From contig CAIJOA010000034.1 of assembly GCA_903822185.1 (NCBI GenBank), forward strand, positions 28,530-92,529: DNA of 64,000 bases. The letters run 5' to 3'. This document shows positions 39,490-48,452 of the stretch, piece by piece (position 1 is the stretch's first letter; each line of letters starts with the position of its first letter). A program made the position numbers and the translations under genes. Origin of the DNA: an uncultured Rhodospirillales bacterium (GTDB taxonomy: Bacteria; Pseudomonadota; Alphaproteobacteria; ATCC43930; CGMCC-115725). The notes beneath the pieces were generated by a model. It made no database searches, was not told the origin of the DNA, and worked only from the letters and a program-made list of their open reading frames with translations.

Positions 39490-42298
39490 GCCACCAGCCG
39501 CGTTTTGGATTAGGCGGTGGCCCCGTGACTTCCTGTGCCGGTGGCACGTTGTAAGCAGCTGGGGCGCGTTCCGCTTCCGACTCCGCAGGGGCGGAGGCAG
39601 GTGTCTCGGGTTGCGATGGTGCCGCGGCTACAGGTTCGAGTTCGCGGGCGGGCTCGATCGTCGGGGGCACTTCGGCGGCGACAGGCTGAGATTCCTCCGC
39701 GGGAGCCGGAGAGGTGTTTTCCTCGTCGGATCCGAAAGAAGATGACTCCGTTTCCGAAGATCCTTCTTCCGTAGCGTCCGACGCTGTCTGACCTTCGGTT
39801 TCTTCGCCATGACGCCGACGGCGGCCACCGCGGCGTCCACGTCGGCGGCGTTTGCGTTCGCCCTCAGCGGCCGCGGCTGCTGCGCCTTCGGGTGTCGATG
39901 CGTCGGCGGTTTCGCCGTCGCCGACAACCGCGCCTTCGGACGACGTTTCGCTGTCGTTTTCCTCGTCGCCGGCGGACTCATCGCGCGGCGTCGTTTCGGT
40001 GCTGGTGCGTTCGCCGCTGCGACCACGACCGCGCCGACGGCGGCGGCGTTTGCGCGGCTGTCCGTCACCTTCGGCGGTACCGTCGCCGGTCGTGCTTTGA
40101 CCGTCTTCGCCGTCCGACTCTTGATCCTCATCGTCGTCTGAACGCGCTGACGGCGTCCAACGTTCGCGCGCGCTGACGTCCTGGTCGGCGTCCTCGGTCT
40201 CTTCGGAAATAATATCGTCGTCTTCAACGATGTCGTCGGTGTCGTCTTCGACCGGCTCGGGCAGCGGTTGCGGCACGGGCAGGGCGGCGATCTCGGCAGG
40301 GGTGAAGGGACGCACGCGATCCAACCGGAAGGCCGGTGGGATCAAAGCATCGTCTTCGTCGATCGTGACGTGGCAGCCATAGCGGCTCTCGATCAATTGT
40401 AACGTCGTGCGCTTTTGGTTGAGCACATAGAGCGCAACCGCCTTCGGCACGGCGACGGTGATCTCGGCTGTGCGGCGGCGCATGCCTTCTTCTTCGATGG
40501 CGCGCAGCACATGGAGGGCAGTCGATTCCGTCGAACGGATATTGCCGCTGCCGCCGCAATGCGGGCAGGGCTGGGTCGATGCTTCGAGCAGCGACGGGCG
40601 CAGACGCTGACGCGACAGTTCCAGCAAGCCGAACGGGCTGATGCGGCCCAATTGGATGCGGGCGCGGTCATAGCGCATCGCTTCCTTGATCTTGCGTTCG
40701 ACCGCACCGTTATGGCGATGCTCTTCCATGTCGATGAAGTCGATGACGATCAAACCGGCGAGATCGCGCAGACGTAACTGCCGTGCGACTTCCTCGGCGG
40801 CTTCAATATTGGTCTTGAGCGCGGTCTCTTCGATGTTGCGTTCGCGGGTCGAGCGTCCGGAATTGACGTCGATCGCGACCAGCGCCTCGGTCGGGTTGAT
40901 GACGATGTAGCCGCCCGATTTAAGCTGAACCACTGGAGAGTGGATCAGATCGAGCTGCCCTTCGACCTGGAAGCGATGCAGCAACGGCACCGACGGATCG
41001 TTATAGAGCTTCACCCGCTTGGTGTGGCTCGGCATGAGCATGCGCATGAAGGCTTTTGCGGTCTCGTAGCCTTCGCGGCCATCGACCAGCACTTCTTCAA
41101 GATCGCGCGTATAGAGATCGCGGATCGACCGCTTGATCAGATTGCCTTCTTCATAGATGAGCGCAGGGGCGGTGGATTGGAGCGTGAGCTCTCTAATCTC
41201 GTCCCATAATCGCATCAGATATTCGAAGTCGCGTTTTATTTCAGGCTTGGACCTCTCGCTGCCGGCGGTGCGGACGATAACGCCCATACCCTCCGGCACT
41301 TCGAGGTCGCTCATCAGGTCTTTCAGGCGGCGACGATCCTGCATCGAGGTGATCTTGCGCGAGACGCCACCGCCGCGCGGCGTGTTCGGCATCAGGACGC
41401 AGTAACGGCCGGCGAGCGAGATGTAGGTGGTGAGCGCCGCGCCTTTATTGCCGCGCTCTTCTTTAGTCACCTGCACCAGCATGATCTGGCGGCGCTTGAT
41501 GACTTCCTGAATCTTGTAATGACGATGCGAACGCGTGCGGGGGCGGGTGGTTTCTTCGATCTCGTCGCCGCCGACAGTTTCGATCTTATGTTCGACGGTT
41601 ACGGATTCGACCATCTCGACCGCGACATTGTCTGCCGCGTCGGCGCCGGTTGAATCTTCGGTACCGGTGATGGCGATGTCGCCACTCGATGCGTCATCAG
41701 CGTGAGCGCTGTCGTCTTCGTCGATGACGTCGTTCTGCGGCGCTTGGGTTTCGAATTCGCTGGCAGGTGCGGGCACGAGCGCGGTCTCTTCCGACGGCTC
41801 GGCGTTGTGCATCTCGGGGAAGCTGGCTTGCGCTTCTTCGTGATCGTGGTCGTGACCTTCATCACCGTGACCATCGTCATCGTGATGCTCGAACGCTGCA
41901 TCGGAGACGTGATCGACCAGATGGTCGTCCGACATCCGTTCGGCGATCGTGTCACTGCCGTCGGTGCCGGCCTCGACATGCGCGTCTTCGCGCTCGTTGG
42001 CTGCTTCTTCCGCAACGCGGTCCGCTTCGATCGCGGCCTGACGGTCGGCAACCGGAATCCGGTAATAGTCGGGATGGATTTCGCCGAAGGCCAAGAAGCC
42101 ATGGCGATTACCGCCATATTCAACGAAGGCCGCCTGGAGCGAAGGTTCTACCCGCGTAACTTTCGCGAGGTAGATGTTCCCTTTTATCTGCTTCTTGGTA
42201 GAGGTCTCGAAGTCGAATTCTTCAAGTCGGTGACCGTTTAGAACGACGACCCGGGTTTCTTCCGGATGCGCCGCGTCGATCAGCATGCGCTTTGCCAT
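39482..42298 (-). CDS. rne: ribonuclease E
   Basis: 938 aa. Starts MAKRMLIDAAHPEETRVVVL with GGAG 11 bases upstream. The S1 domain (GNIYLAKVTRVEPSLQAAFV) is split by an acidic insertion at about residues 88-260 that includes a His/Asp-rich tract (EHHDDDGHGDEGHDHDHEE). The catalytic part follows: DPSVPLLHRFQVEGQLDLI, AIDVNSGRSTRERNIE, VIDFIDMEEHRHNGAVE (metal Asp), and the Zn-link CPHCGG. The C-terminal 330 residues are disordered, acidic, with two Arg-rich RNA-binding tracts (RKRRRRRRGRGRSGE and KRRRRGRRGGRRRR). Endoribonuclease and degradosome scaffold. Confidence 0.95.
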   Translation of the reverse strand: MAKRMLIDAAHPEETRVVVLNGHRLEEFDFETSTKKQIKGNIYLAKVTRVEPSLQAAFVEYGGNRHGFLAFGEIHPDYYRIPVADRQAAIEADRVAEEAANEREDAHVEAGTDGSDTIAERMSDDHLVDHVSDAAFEHHDDDGHGDEGHDHDHEEAQASFPEMHNAEPSEETALVPAPASEFETQAPQNDVIDEDDSAHADDASSGDIAITGTEDSTGADAADNVAVEMVESVTVEHKIETVGGDEIEETTRPRTRSHRHYKIQEVIKRRQIMLVQVTKEERGNKGAALTTYISLAGRYCVLMPNTPRGGGVSRKITSMQDRRRLKDLMSDLEVPEGMGVIVRTAGSERSKPEIKRDFEYLMRLWDEIRELTLQSTAPALIYEEGNLIKRSIRDLYTRDLEEVLVDGREGYETAKAFMRMLMPSHTKRVKLYNDPSVPLLHRFQVEGQLDLIHSPVVQLKSGGYIVINPTEALVAIDVNSGRSTRERNIEETALKTNIEAAEEVARQLRLRDLAGLIVIDFIDMEEHRHNGAVERKIKEAMRYDRARIQLGRISPFGLLELSRQRLRPSLLEASTQPCPHCGGSGNIRSTESTALHVLRAIEEEGMRRRTAEITVAVPKAVALYVLNQKRTTLQLIESRYGCHVTIDEDDALIPPAFRLDRVRPFTPAEIAALPVPQPLPEPVEDDTDDIVEDDDIISEETEDADQDVSARERWTPSARSDDDEDQESDGEDGQSTTGDGTAEGDGQPRKRRRRRRGRGRSGERTSTETTPRDESAGDEENDSETSSEGAVVGDGETADASTPEGAAAAAAEGERKRRRRGRRGGRRRRHGEETEGQTASDATEEGSSETESSSFGSDEENTSPAPAEESQPVAAEVPPTIEPARELEPVAAAPSQPETPASAPAESEAERAPAAYNVPPAQEVTGPPPNPKRGWWRR

Positions 42299-42753
42299 TT
42301 GTGGGAACTCCAAGAACCGCGTCGTCACCCGCGCGAAAAACGGGTGGCACGATTCTGATTGCTGCGAAGCCACCAGCGCCTGGTATCGCTTTGTCGATTG
42401 GCATAAGGGAGAAGGCCATAGCGAACTCTTTGGGCTGCTTCGTCCGGACCGGCGGTCCGGAGCGGCTTCGGGTTAAATCCATTCCGCGCTGTTCACGAGG
42501 TACCCAGACTGGGCACCGCGGAGCGCGGCCATTTCGCAACGTTAAAGATACAAGTCATGGCTGCGTACCACAACTGCCTCGTTCAACAGCCGTAGCAGCC
42601 TAAGCCTTAACACTGAATTAACGATAGTTTTGCTTGGAAAGACGCCTTGAACCCTCCACAAAGCGTCAGGAGTCTGGATGGGGCCGGCAGTGAACCCCCG
42701 CCGACTCGAAAGCCGGATGCGGCGGCACAATTCGGGTCTTCGAGGCGGATTGG
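42299..42753. promoter_or_regulatory. 455-bp divergent region between rne and PBP1A gene: leaders and promoters
   Basis: No protein gene was found. On the rne side, hairpins can form at 42326-42346 (CACCCG/CGGGTG, loop of nine) and at 42443-42461 (TCCGGACC-GGC-GGTCCGGA, 8-bp perfect stem). They suggest a structured rne 5' leader, which in enterobacteria mediates RNase E autoregulation. A dyad CCCAG-A-CTGGG lies at 42503-42513. The AT-richer part 42600-42640 may contain the promoters. An amidase gene often found here in relatives is absent. Confidence 0.45.
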
Positions 42754-45237
42754 ATGAGAATCCTTAAAGTACTGATATTCCTAGCTGTTCTGGCTGGCCT
42801 GGCGGGAGCCAGCGTGGCCGGGCTCGCGGTCTGGTATTTCGGCCGCGATTTGCCCGATTACCAGCAGCTTGCCAATTATCAGCCGCCGATCGTGACCCGC
42901 GTCCATGCCGGCGACGGACGGCTCCTGGCCGAATACGCGACCGAAAAACGTATTTTCGTGCCGATCAAATCGATGCCGCCGCTGATCATTCACGCGGTTT
43001 TGGCGGCCGAAGATAAGAATTTCTACACCCACCCCGGTGTTGATCCCATGTCGATGTTGCGCGCGGCAGTGACTGATGTGCTGCGCTTCGGCAGCGGCCG
43101 GCGTCCGGTCGGCGCCTCGACGATCACCCAGCAGGTGGCGAAGAACTTCCTCCTGACCAACCAACTGTCGCTGGAACGGAAGGTCAAAGAAGCGCTGATC
43201 GCGATCCGCATGGAGCAGGCTCTCAGCAAGGACCGCATCCTCGAGCTTTATCTCAACGAGATTTATCTCGGCAGTGGCGCTTACGGTGTCGCGGCGGCGG
43301 CCATGACTTATTTCAACAAGTCATTGGACGAACTGACGCCGGAAGAGGCCGCGTTCCTCGCCGGCTTGCCGAAGGCCCCGAACAACTACAATCCGCAGCG
43401 CAATCCCGAGGCGGCCAAAGAGCGCCGGGACTATGTGCTCGACCGGATGATGGAATCCGGTTTCGTGAGTCAGGCCGAAGGCCGCGCCGCAGAGGCGAAG
43501 CCGATTACCTTGCGCCGCCGGCTCGAAACCGAAGTCGTTCGCGCCGACTATTTCACCGAGGAAGTTCGACGTGAGCTGATGCAGCGTTATGGCGAGAAGG
43601 GCCTCTACGCGTCCGGCCTGTCGGTCCGCACCAGTCTCGATTCAAACTTGCAGCGGATCGCGACCAAGGCGTTGCGGGATGCCTTGATCGCCTATGACCG
43701 TCGTCATGGTTATCGCGGCCCGCTGGCGCGGATCGATGTGAGTGGCGACTGGCTGCCGCGTTTCAAGGCGATCCCGTTGCCGGCAGGCGCGGACGAAGTG
43801 GACTGGCGGCTCGCCGTCGTCCTCGCGGTCACGCCCGGCAGCGTCCAAGTCGGACTTGCCGACGGAACGCGCGGCGATGTTCCGTTCGAGGAAATGAAAT
43901 GGGCACGCAAGCAGTTGCCCGAGACTCAGGTCGGGCCGGTGCCGGGCAAGCCCAGCGACGTACTGGCGGCGGGCGATGTCGTTCTCGTTCAGTCCTTGTC
44001 GCCGAAGGATTTGCGCAGCGGCGCGAAGGCGAACGGCTTTTTCACGCTGCGCCAGATACCTCAAGTGTCCGGCGCGTTCATTGCGATGGACCCGCATACC
44101 GGCCGCGTCCTCGCGATGGAGGGCGGCTTCAGTTATGAGATGAGCCAGTTCGATCGCGCCACCCAGGCGAAGCGCCAAACCGGCTCGGCGATCAAACCGT
44201 TCGTTTATCTCGCTGCCCTCGATCATGGCTTTACGCCCTCGACGATCGTACTCGATGGCCCGCTTGTGCTGGATCAGGGACCGAACCTACCGAAATGGAC
44301 CCCAGCTAATTACGAGCGCAAATTCTTCGGCCCGGTACCGCTGCGCGTCGGGATCGAGGAATCGCTCAACCTGGTGACGGCACGGGTTGGTGCCACGATC
44401 GGGCTCGATGTCGTCGCCGACTATACGCAGCGCTTCGGCATCTATGACCATATGCCGCTGGAATATTCTTACGTTATTGGCGCGGGTGAAACGACGCCAA
44501 TGCGTCTGACCACCGGTTACGCGATGCTGGTCAATGGTGGCAAAAAGATCACCCCGACTTTCATCGATCGGGTACAGGATCGCGAAGGCATCACGATCTA
44601 TCGTGCCGACGCGCGTGCCTGTACCGGCTGCAACAATGTCGCCTGGAACGGCCAACAGCCGCCCGAACTGCCGGACAATCGCCAACAGATCGTTGATCCG
44701 GGCAGCGCTTATCAGATCGTCTCGTTGCTCGAAGGCGTCATTCAGCGCGGTACCGGCCGCAGCATCCTCGCCGTCGGCAAGCCGCTTGCCGGCAAGACCG
44801 GCACGACCAACGACAGTAACGACACCTGGTTCGTCGGCTTCTCACCCGATCTCGTCGCGGGCGTGTTTATCGGTTTCGATCAGCCGCATACGCTGGGCCG
44901 CCGCGAAACCGGTGCGACGGTTGCCGCGCCGGCCTTCCGCGACTTCATGAGCGCTGCCTTGAAGGACAAGCCGGCGACGCCGTTCCGCATTACGCCCGGC
45001 ATTCGCCTGGTGCGCGTTAATCCGACCACAGGCCAATTGGCGAAGGCCGGCGACAAGAACGTCATCTTCGAGGCATTCAAGCCCGGCACCGAGCCGACTT
45101 CGGCGGGCTCCGGCATGATGGTCAGCGGCTTCCTGCCCGAGGGCTTTGCAACCGACAACCCGGATCAGCCGGACGGACCGAGCCCCGCGCAGCAACAGCA
45201 AGCGGTTCCCGCGAGCGGCACCGGCGGTCTATACTGA
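42754..45237 (+). CDS. mrcA: penicillin-binding protein 1A (bifunctional transglycosylase/transpeptidase)
   Basis: 827 aa. One N-terminal membrane anchor (VLIFLAVLAGLAGASVAGLA). The GT51 domain has HAVLAAEDKNFYTHPGVDP (catalytic Glu), GASTITQQVAKNFLLT, ERKVKEALIAIRME and LYLNEIYLGSGAYGVAAAA. The transpeptidase domain has the active Ser in TGSAIKPFVYLAAL (SxxK), an SLN-like motif in EESLNLVTARV, and KTGTTNDSNDTWFVGF (KTG). An OB-like insert lies between them. Polymerises and cross-links peptidoglycan at the inner membrane. Followed by prfB, the usual alphaproteobacterial order. Confidence 0.95.
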   Translation: MRILKVLIFLAVLAGLAGASVAGLAVWYFGRDLPDYQQLANYQPPIVTRVHAGDGRLLAEYATEKRIFVPIKSMPPLIIHAVLAAEDKNFYTHPGVDPMSMLRAAVTDVLRFGSGRRPVGASTITQQVAKNFLLTNQLSLERKVKEALIAIRMEQALSKDRILELYLNEIYLGSGAYGVAAAAMTYFNKSLDELTPEEAAFLAGLPKAPNNYNPQRNPEAAKERRDYVLDRMMESGFVSQAEGRAAEAKPITLRRRLETEVVRADYFTEEVRRELMQRYGEKGLYASGLSVRTSLDSNLQRIATKALRDALIAYDRRHGYRGPLARIDVSGDWLPRFKAIPLPAGADEVDWRLAVVLAVTPGSVQVGLADGTRGDVPFEEMKWARKQLPETQVGPVPGKPSDVLAAGDVVLVQSLSPKDLRSGAKANGFFTLRQIPQVSGAFIAMDPHTGRVLAMEGGFSYEMSQFDRATQAKRQTGSAIKPFVYLAALDHGFTPSTIVLDGPLVLDQGPNLPKWTPANYERKFFGPVPLRVGIEESLNLVTARVGATIGLDVVADYTQRFGIYDHMPLEYSYVIGAGETTPMRLTTGYAMLVNGGKKITPTFIDRVQDREGITIYRADARACTGCNNVAWNGQQPPELPDNRQQIVDPGSAYQIVSLLEGVIQRGTGRSILAVGKPLAGKTGTTNDSNDTWFVGFSPDLVAGVFIGFDQPHTLGRRETGATVAAPAFRDFMSAALKDKPATPFRITPGIRLVRVNPTTGQLAKAGDKNVIFEAFKPGTEPTSAGSGMMVSGFLPEGFATDNPDQPDGPSPAQQQQAVPASGTGGLY

Positions 45238-45276
45238 GCTAAGACAACACGCCGATTTTGGTAAAAAAGGTTTCTT

Positions 45277-46417
45277 ATGCGCGCTGAAATTCTAGCAGTC
45301 GTTGACGACATTCGTACGTCGTTGTCGCTGCTGAGGAGGCATCTTTGACTGGGATAATGCAACCCGGCGCCTCGCCGAACTGAACGCCCTCGCCGAAGAT
45401 CCGAAGCTCTGGGAAGACTCTTCCAAGGCGCAGACGATGATGCGCGAACGCACGCGGCTCGACCGCGGCGTGAACGGGTATCTCAAAGTCGAACGTGAAG
45501 TCGATGACACGCTGAGCCTCGCCGAAATGGCTGAGGCCGAGGGTGACACCGACATGCTGGACGAGGCGCAGCGGACACTCGACCGTATCCATGCCGAGGT
45601 GAAGGAGCGCGAGCTTGAAAGCCTTCTCTCGGGCGAAGCCGACGGTAACGATACCTACCTCGAAGTTCATGCCGGCTCGGGCGGCACCGAGGCGCAGGAT
45701 TGGGCCGAGATGCTGCTGCGCATGTATATGCGCTGGGCGGAACAGCACGGCCATAAGGTCGAGTGGCTGGAAGAGAGTGAAGGCGAGGGCGCCGGCATCA
45801 AATCCGCGACCATCCGCATCCTCGGCGAAAACGCCTATGGCTGGCTGAAGACCGAGAGCGGCGTTCACCGCCTCGTCCGAATCTCGCCGTATGATTCGGC
45901 GGCGCGCCGTCACACCAGCTTCGCCTCGGTCTGGGTCTATCCGGTGATCGACGATAAGATCGACGTTGTCGTCGAAGATAAGTGGCTGCGGGTCGATACC
46001 TATCGCTCGTCGGGTTCGGGCGGACAGCACGTCAATAAGACCGACAGCGCCGTGCGCATGACCTATCAGCCGCCCGGCGATGAGCCGGTTGTCGCGGCGG
46101 TACAAAGCGAACGTTCGCAGCATCAGAATCGCGCCAAGGCGATGCAGATGCTTAAAGCGCGTCTCTATGAGATCGAGCTGAAGAAGCGCGAAGCCGTCAC
46201 AGATGCGATGAACGCAACCAAGAGCGACATCGGCTGGGGTCATCAAATTCGTTCCTATGTGCTGCAGCCCTATCAGATGGTGAAGGATCTGCGCACCGGC
46301 GTTGAAACCAGCCAGAGCGACAAAGTGCTCGACGGCGATATCGATGCCTTTCTGCAGGCGTCGCTAGCGGAACGCATCAAGGGCGCCGATGCAACAGCGG
46401 ATGAAGCGCGGCGATAA
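45277..46417 (+). CDS. prfB: peptide chain release factor 2 (programmed +1 frameshift)
   Basis: About 379 aa after frameshifting. Translation starts at ATG 45277 and meets an in-frame TGA at codon 24 (45346-45348). Skipping T45346 joins CTT to GAC and continues to 46417. RF2 features: [20 protein letters not shown], the tripeptide loop region [15 protein letters not shown] (SPY instead of the E. coli SPF), and the catalytic GGQ in [17 protein letters not shown]. Terminates at UGA/UAA. It autoregulates: abundant RF2 ends translation at codon 24, scarce RF2 favours the shift. Lies 39 bp after the PBP1A gene. Confidence 0.95.
45334..45349 (+). promoter_or_regulatory. prfB +1 recoding site
   Basis: Internal Shine-Dalgarno AGGAGG (45334-45339), three-base spacer CAT, then CTT-TGA-C (45343-45349). 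This matches the classical RF2 frameshift signal: SD-like sequence, slippery CUU, UGA in poor context followed by C. The reading frame after the shift is open through the whole release-factor domain. Confidence 0.93.
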
Positions 46418-46446
46418 ATAAGTCCGGCGATAAACGGGGGAAGATT

Positions 46447-47262
46447 ATGGCGTGGTCGGTTCGTTCAACGGGATTGATCGCGGCGGCATTCTCGCTTGCC
46501 GTTTCTATGTCGCCTGCGATTGCCGCGGATCAGCTTCAGACTCTCATCGCTGGACCGCAGCGGACTGAACCCAATCGGGTTCGCGATCCTTATCGCCATC
46601 CGCTCGAGACGCTCAAGTTTTTCCATCTGCGCGACAATATGAAAGTCGTCGAAATCTGGCCGGGCGGATCGGGCTGGTGGACGGAAATTCTCGCGCCTTA
46701 TTTGTCGAAGCACGGCAAGCTCTATGAGGCTCTGCCGAATCCGGCGTCCTCGAACGAGGCCAAGCGCGGCAATGAAATCTTTGCTGCGAAGATGGCGGCA
46801 GCGCCCGATCTCTACGGCAAAGTCATTGCGACGACGCTCGACGGCGATCACAACAAGATTGCGCCGGATAATTCGGTCGATCTCGTGCTGATCTTCCGCA
46901 ATCTGCACGACTGGGTGCCGCAGGGCACTGCCGATGGTGCGCTCAAAGCCGTCTATCGCGCTTTGAAGCCCGGCGGCGTTCTCGGCATCGAGGATCATCG
47001 CGCCGCGAACAACCAGCCGCAGGACCCCACCGTCAAAAGCGGCTATCTGCGCGAAGACTATACGATCGCTCTGATGAAGCGCGCCGGATTCAAGTTCGCC
47101 GGCAAGTCCGAGGTCAATGCCAACCCGAAGGATACGAAGGACTATCCCTCTGGCGTCTGGACCTTGCCGCCGACCTTGCGCCTCAAAGATCAGGACCGCG
47201 ACAAATACGTCGCGATCGGCGAAAGCGACCGCTACACGATGAAGTTCGTCAAGCCGCGCTGA
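46447..47262 (+). CDS. exported class I SAM-methyltransferase-like protein
   Basis: 271 aa. A Sec signal (LIAAAFSLAVSMSPAIAADQ) precedes a methyltransferase fold: MKVVEIWPGGSGWWTEILAP (motif I), SVDLVLIFRNLHDWVPQGTA (motif IV), YRALKPGGVLGIEDHRA (motif V). Homologous predicted exported methyltransferases occur in many proteobacteria, but SAM is not expected in the periplasm, so the actual activity or localisation is unclear. It starts 30 bp after prfB and is convergent with an ABC binding-protein gene. Confidence 0.8.
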   Translation: MAWSVRSTGLIAAAFSLAVSMSPAIAADQLQTLIAGPQRTEPNRVRDPYRHPLETLKFFHLRDNMKVVEIWPGGSGWWTEILAPYLSKHGKLYEALPNPASSNEAKRGNEIFAAKMAAAPDLYGKVIATTLDGDHNKIAPDNSVDLVLIFRNLHDWVPQGTADGALKAVYRALKPGGVLGIEDHRAANNQPQDPTVKSGYLREDYTIALMKRAGFKFAGKSEVNANPKDTKDYPSGVWTLPPTLRLKDQDRDKYVAIGESDRYTMKFVKPR

Positions 47263-47267
47263 CGCCG

Positions 47268-48287
47268 TTACGGCGCCGGCGAGGCCACGATGTAGCGCTT
47301 GTCGATGATGGTATCGCCATCGACGTCCGGCTTCAGCATGCCTTGCGCCTTGTACCAGGCAATCTGATTCAGCACGTCTTTGACGTCGAGCCGCGCCTGG
47401 ATTTCGCAAAAAGGCAGGCCGAGCTTCAGCGTATCTTCGCTCAAGCCGGTATATTTGCTGACGATCGCCAGCATCTCAGGTGCGGTCGGGCCAAGCGCGG
47501 CCTTGTTCTCAGCGCTCGCAAAGGCGTTGTGACATTCGCGCGCTGCGTTGCGCCAAGCGTTCAGAAATTTCACGACTGTGTCGTGGCGGGTGTTTGCCGT
47601 TTTGGTCGAGGTGATCGCCGCACCAAATTCCCACGGCGTTTCATCGCCCACCCAACCGAGCAATTTGGCGTTGCCCTTTTGTACGATCGACAGCGAGGCA
47701 GTCGCGGTCATGATCGCGCTGTCCGCTTGGCCGCCGCTCACCGCCGTCGCCATGTTCGGCACGGATTGAAGCGGCAGGACACGGATGGATTTCTCGTCGA
47801 TTTTATATTTGGCTTCGAGCAGGCCCAGCGCGTAATGCGGCGGCGAACCGGTTTGCGAAATCGCGACCGAATGGCCGGCGAAATTTTTCAGCGAGGTGAA
47901 GCCGGCGGCGTAGGCCTGGTTGGAAACGACATAGGCCTGGTTGTGAAAGCCTGGTGCTTCGCGGGCGTAACCGCCGCCGATGACCTTCAGCGCGCCCTGA
48001 CTAGCGAGGCTGTAAAAACCGGCGGTGAAGCCGGTCACGCCGAAATCGATCGCGCCGGAGGCGAGGGCGACGGCAATCGGTTGCGAGGCGTCGAAATAGA
48101 CGAGTTCGGCCGGAACGCCCTCGGCGGTGAAGTACCCTTTGTCCTGGCCGATGAAAGCCGTGGCCGCGCCGCTGACTTTGAGGACGCCGATTTTGATCGC
48201 TTCGGCGTGAGCCGGGCCGGAGACGATGGCCGCGATGGATGCGGCTAGGGCGATCTTTTGGGCGGCAGGATAAAAGCGGCGTAACAT
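47268..48287 (-). CDS. ABC transporter substrate-binding protein, SsuA/NMT1-like (orphan)
   Basis: 339 aa. Signal peptide (IALAASIAAIVSGPAHA), then the NMT1/SsuA pattern: IKIGVLKVSGAATAFIGQDK, GVPAELVYFDASQPIAVALA, GAIDFGVTGFTAGFYSLASQ, and SLKNFAGHSVAISQTGSPPH. The C-terminal half contains VVKFLNAWRNAARECHNAF. These proteins bind sulfonates, nitrate, aromatic acids or pyrimidine precursors. No permease or ATPase gene is adjacent, so it must work with components encoded elsewhere. Divergent from an LLM oxidoreductase gene (165-bp gap). Confidence 0.85.
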   Translation of the reverse strand: MLRRFYPAAQKIALAASIAAIVSGPAHAEAIKIGVLKVSGAATAFIGQDKGYFTAEGVPAELVYFDASQPIAVALASGAIDFGVTGFTAGFYSLASQGALKVIGGGYAREAPGFHNQAYVVSNQAYAAGFTSLKNFAGHSVAISQTGSPPHYALGLLEAKYKIDEKSIRVLPLQSVPNMATAVSGGQADSAIMTATASLSIVQKGNAKLLGWVGDETPWEFGAAITSTKTANTRHDTVVKFLNAWRNAARECHNAFASAENKAALGPTAPEMLAIVSKYTGLSEDTLKLGLPFCEIQARLDVKDVLNQIAWYKAQGMLKPDVDGDTIIDKRYIVASPAP

Positions 48288-48452
48288 GAACTTCCCCTGA
48301 AGGTTGAAGACCGCCCGACGATGTTCCGCCCTTGGCCGTCATTGATGCACGGCATGGGGCGTTTGTTCAAGATTATTGCGTCGATTGCCCAGTTGCAGTG
48401 GGCGGCTATGGGCGGTATCTGAGATGAAACGACCGCGAACGGGAGGATCGAT

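Noticed and set aside
39700..40220. Long open frames opposite the 3' part of rne
   Set aside because: They are composed of Arg/Ala/Val-rich low-complexity sequence caused by the repetitive acidic and Arg-rich codons of the RNase E tail. No start signals or family motifs.
42542..42730. Possible 62-aa minus-strand gene in the rne/PBP1A gap
   Set aside because: No ribosome-binding site, no recognisable motif, and it lies in the expected promoter/leader region of rne.
47268..47300. Terminator between the exported methyltransferase and the orphan binding protein (CGCCG-TTA-CGGCG)
   Set aside because: Only a 5-bp stem with a 3-base loop and no T-run on either strand.
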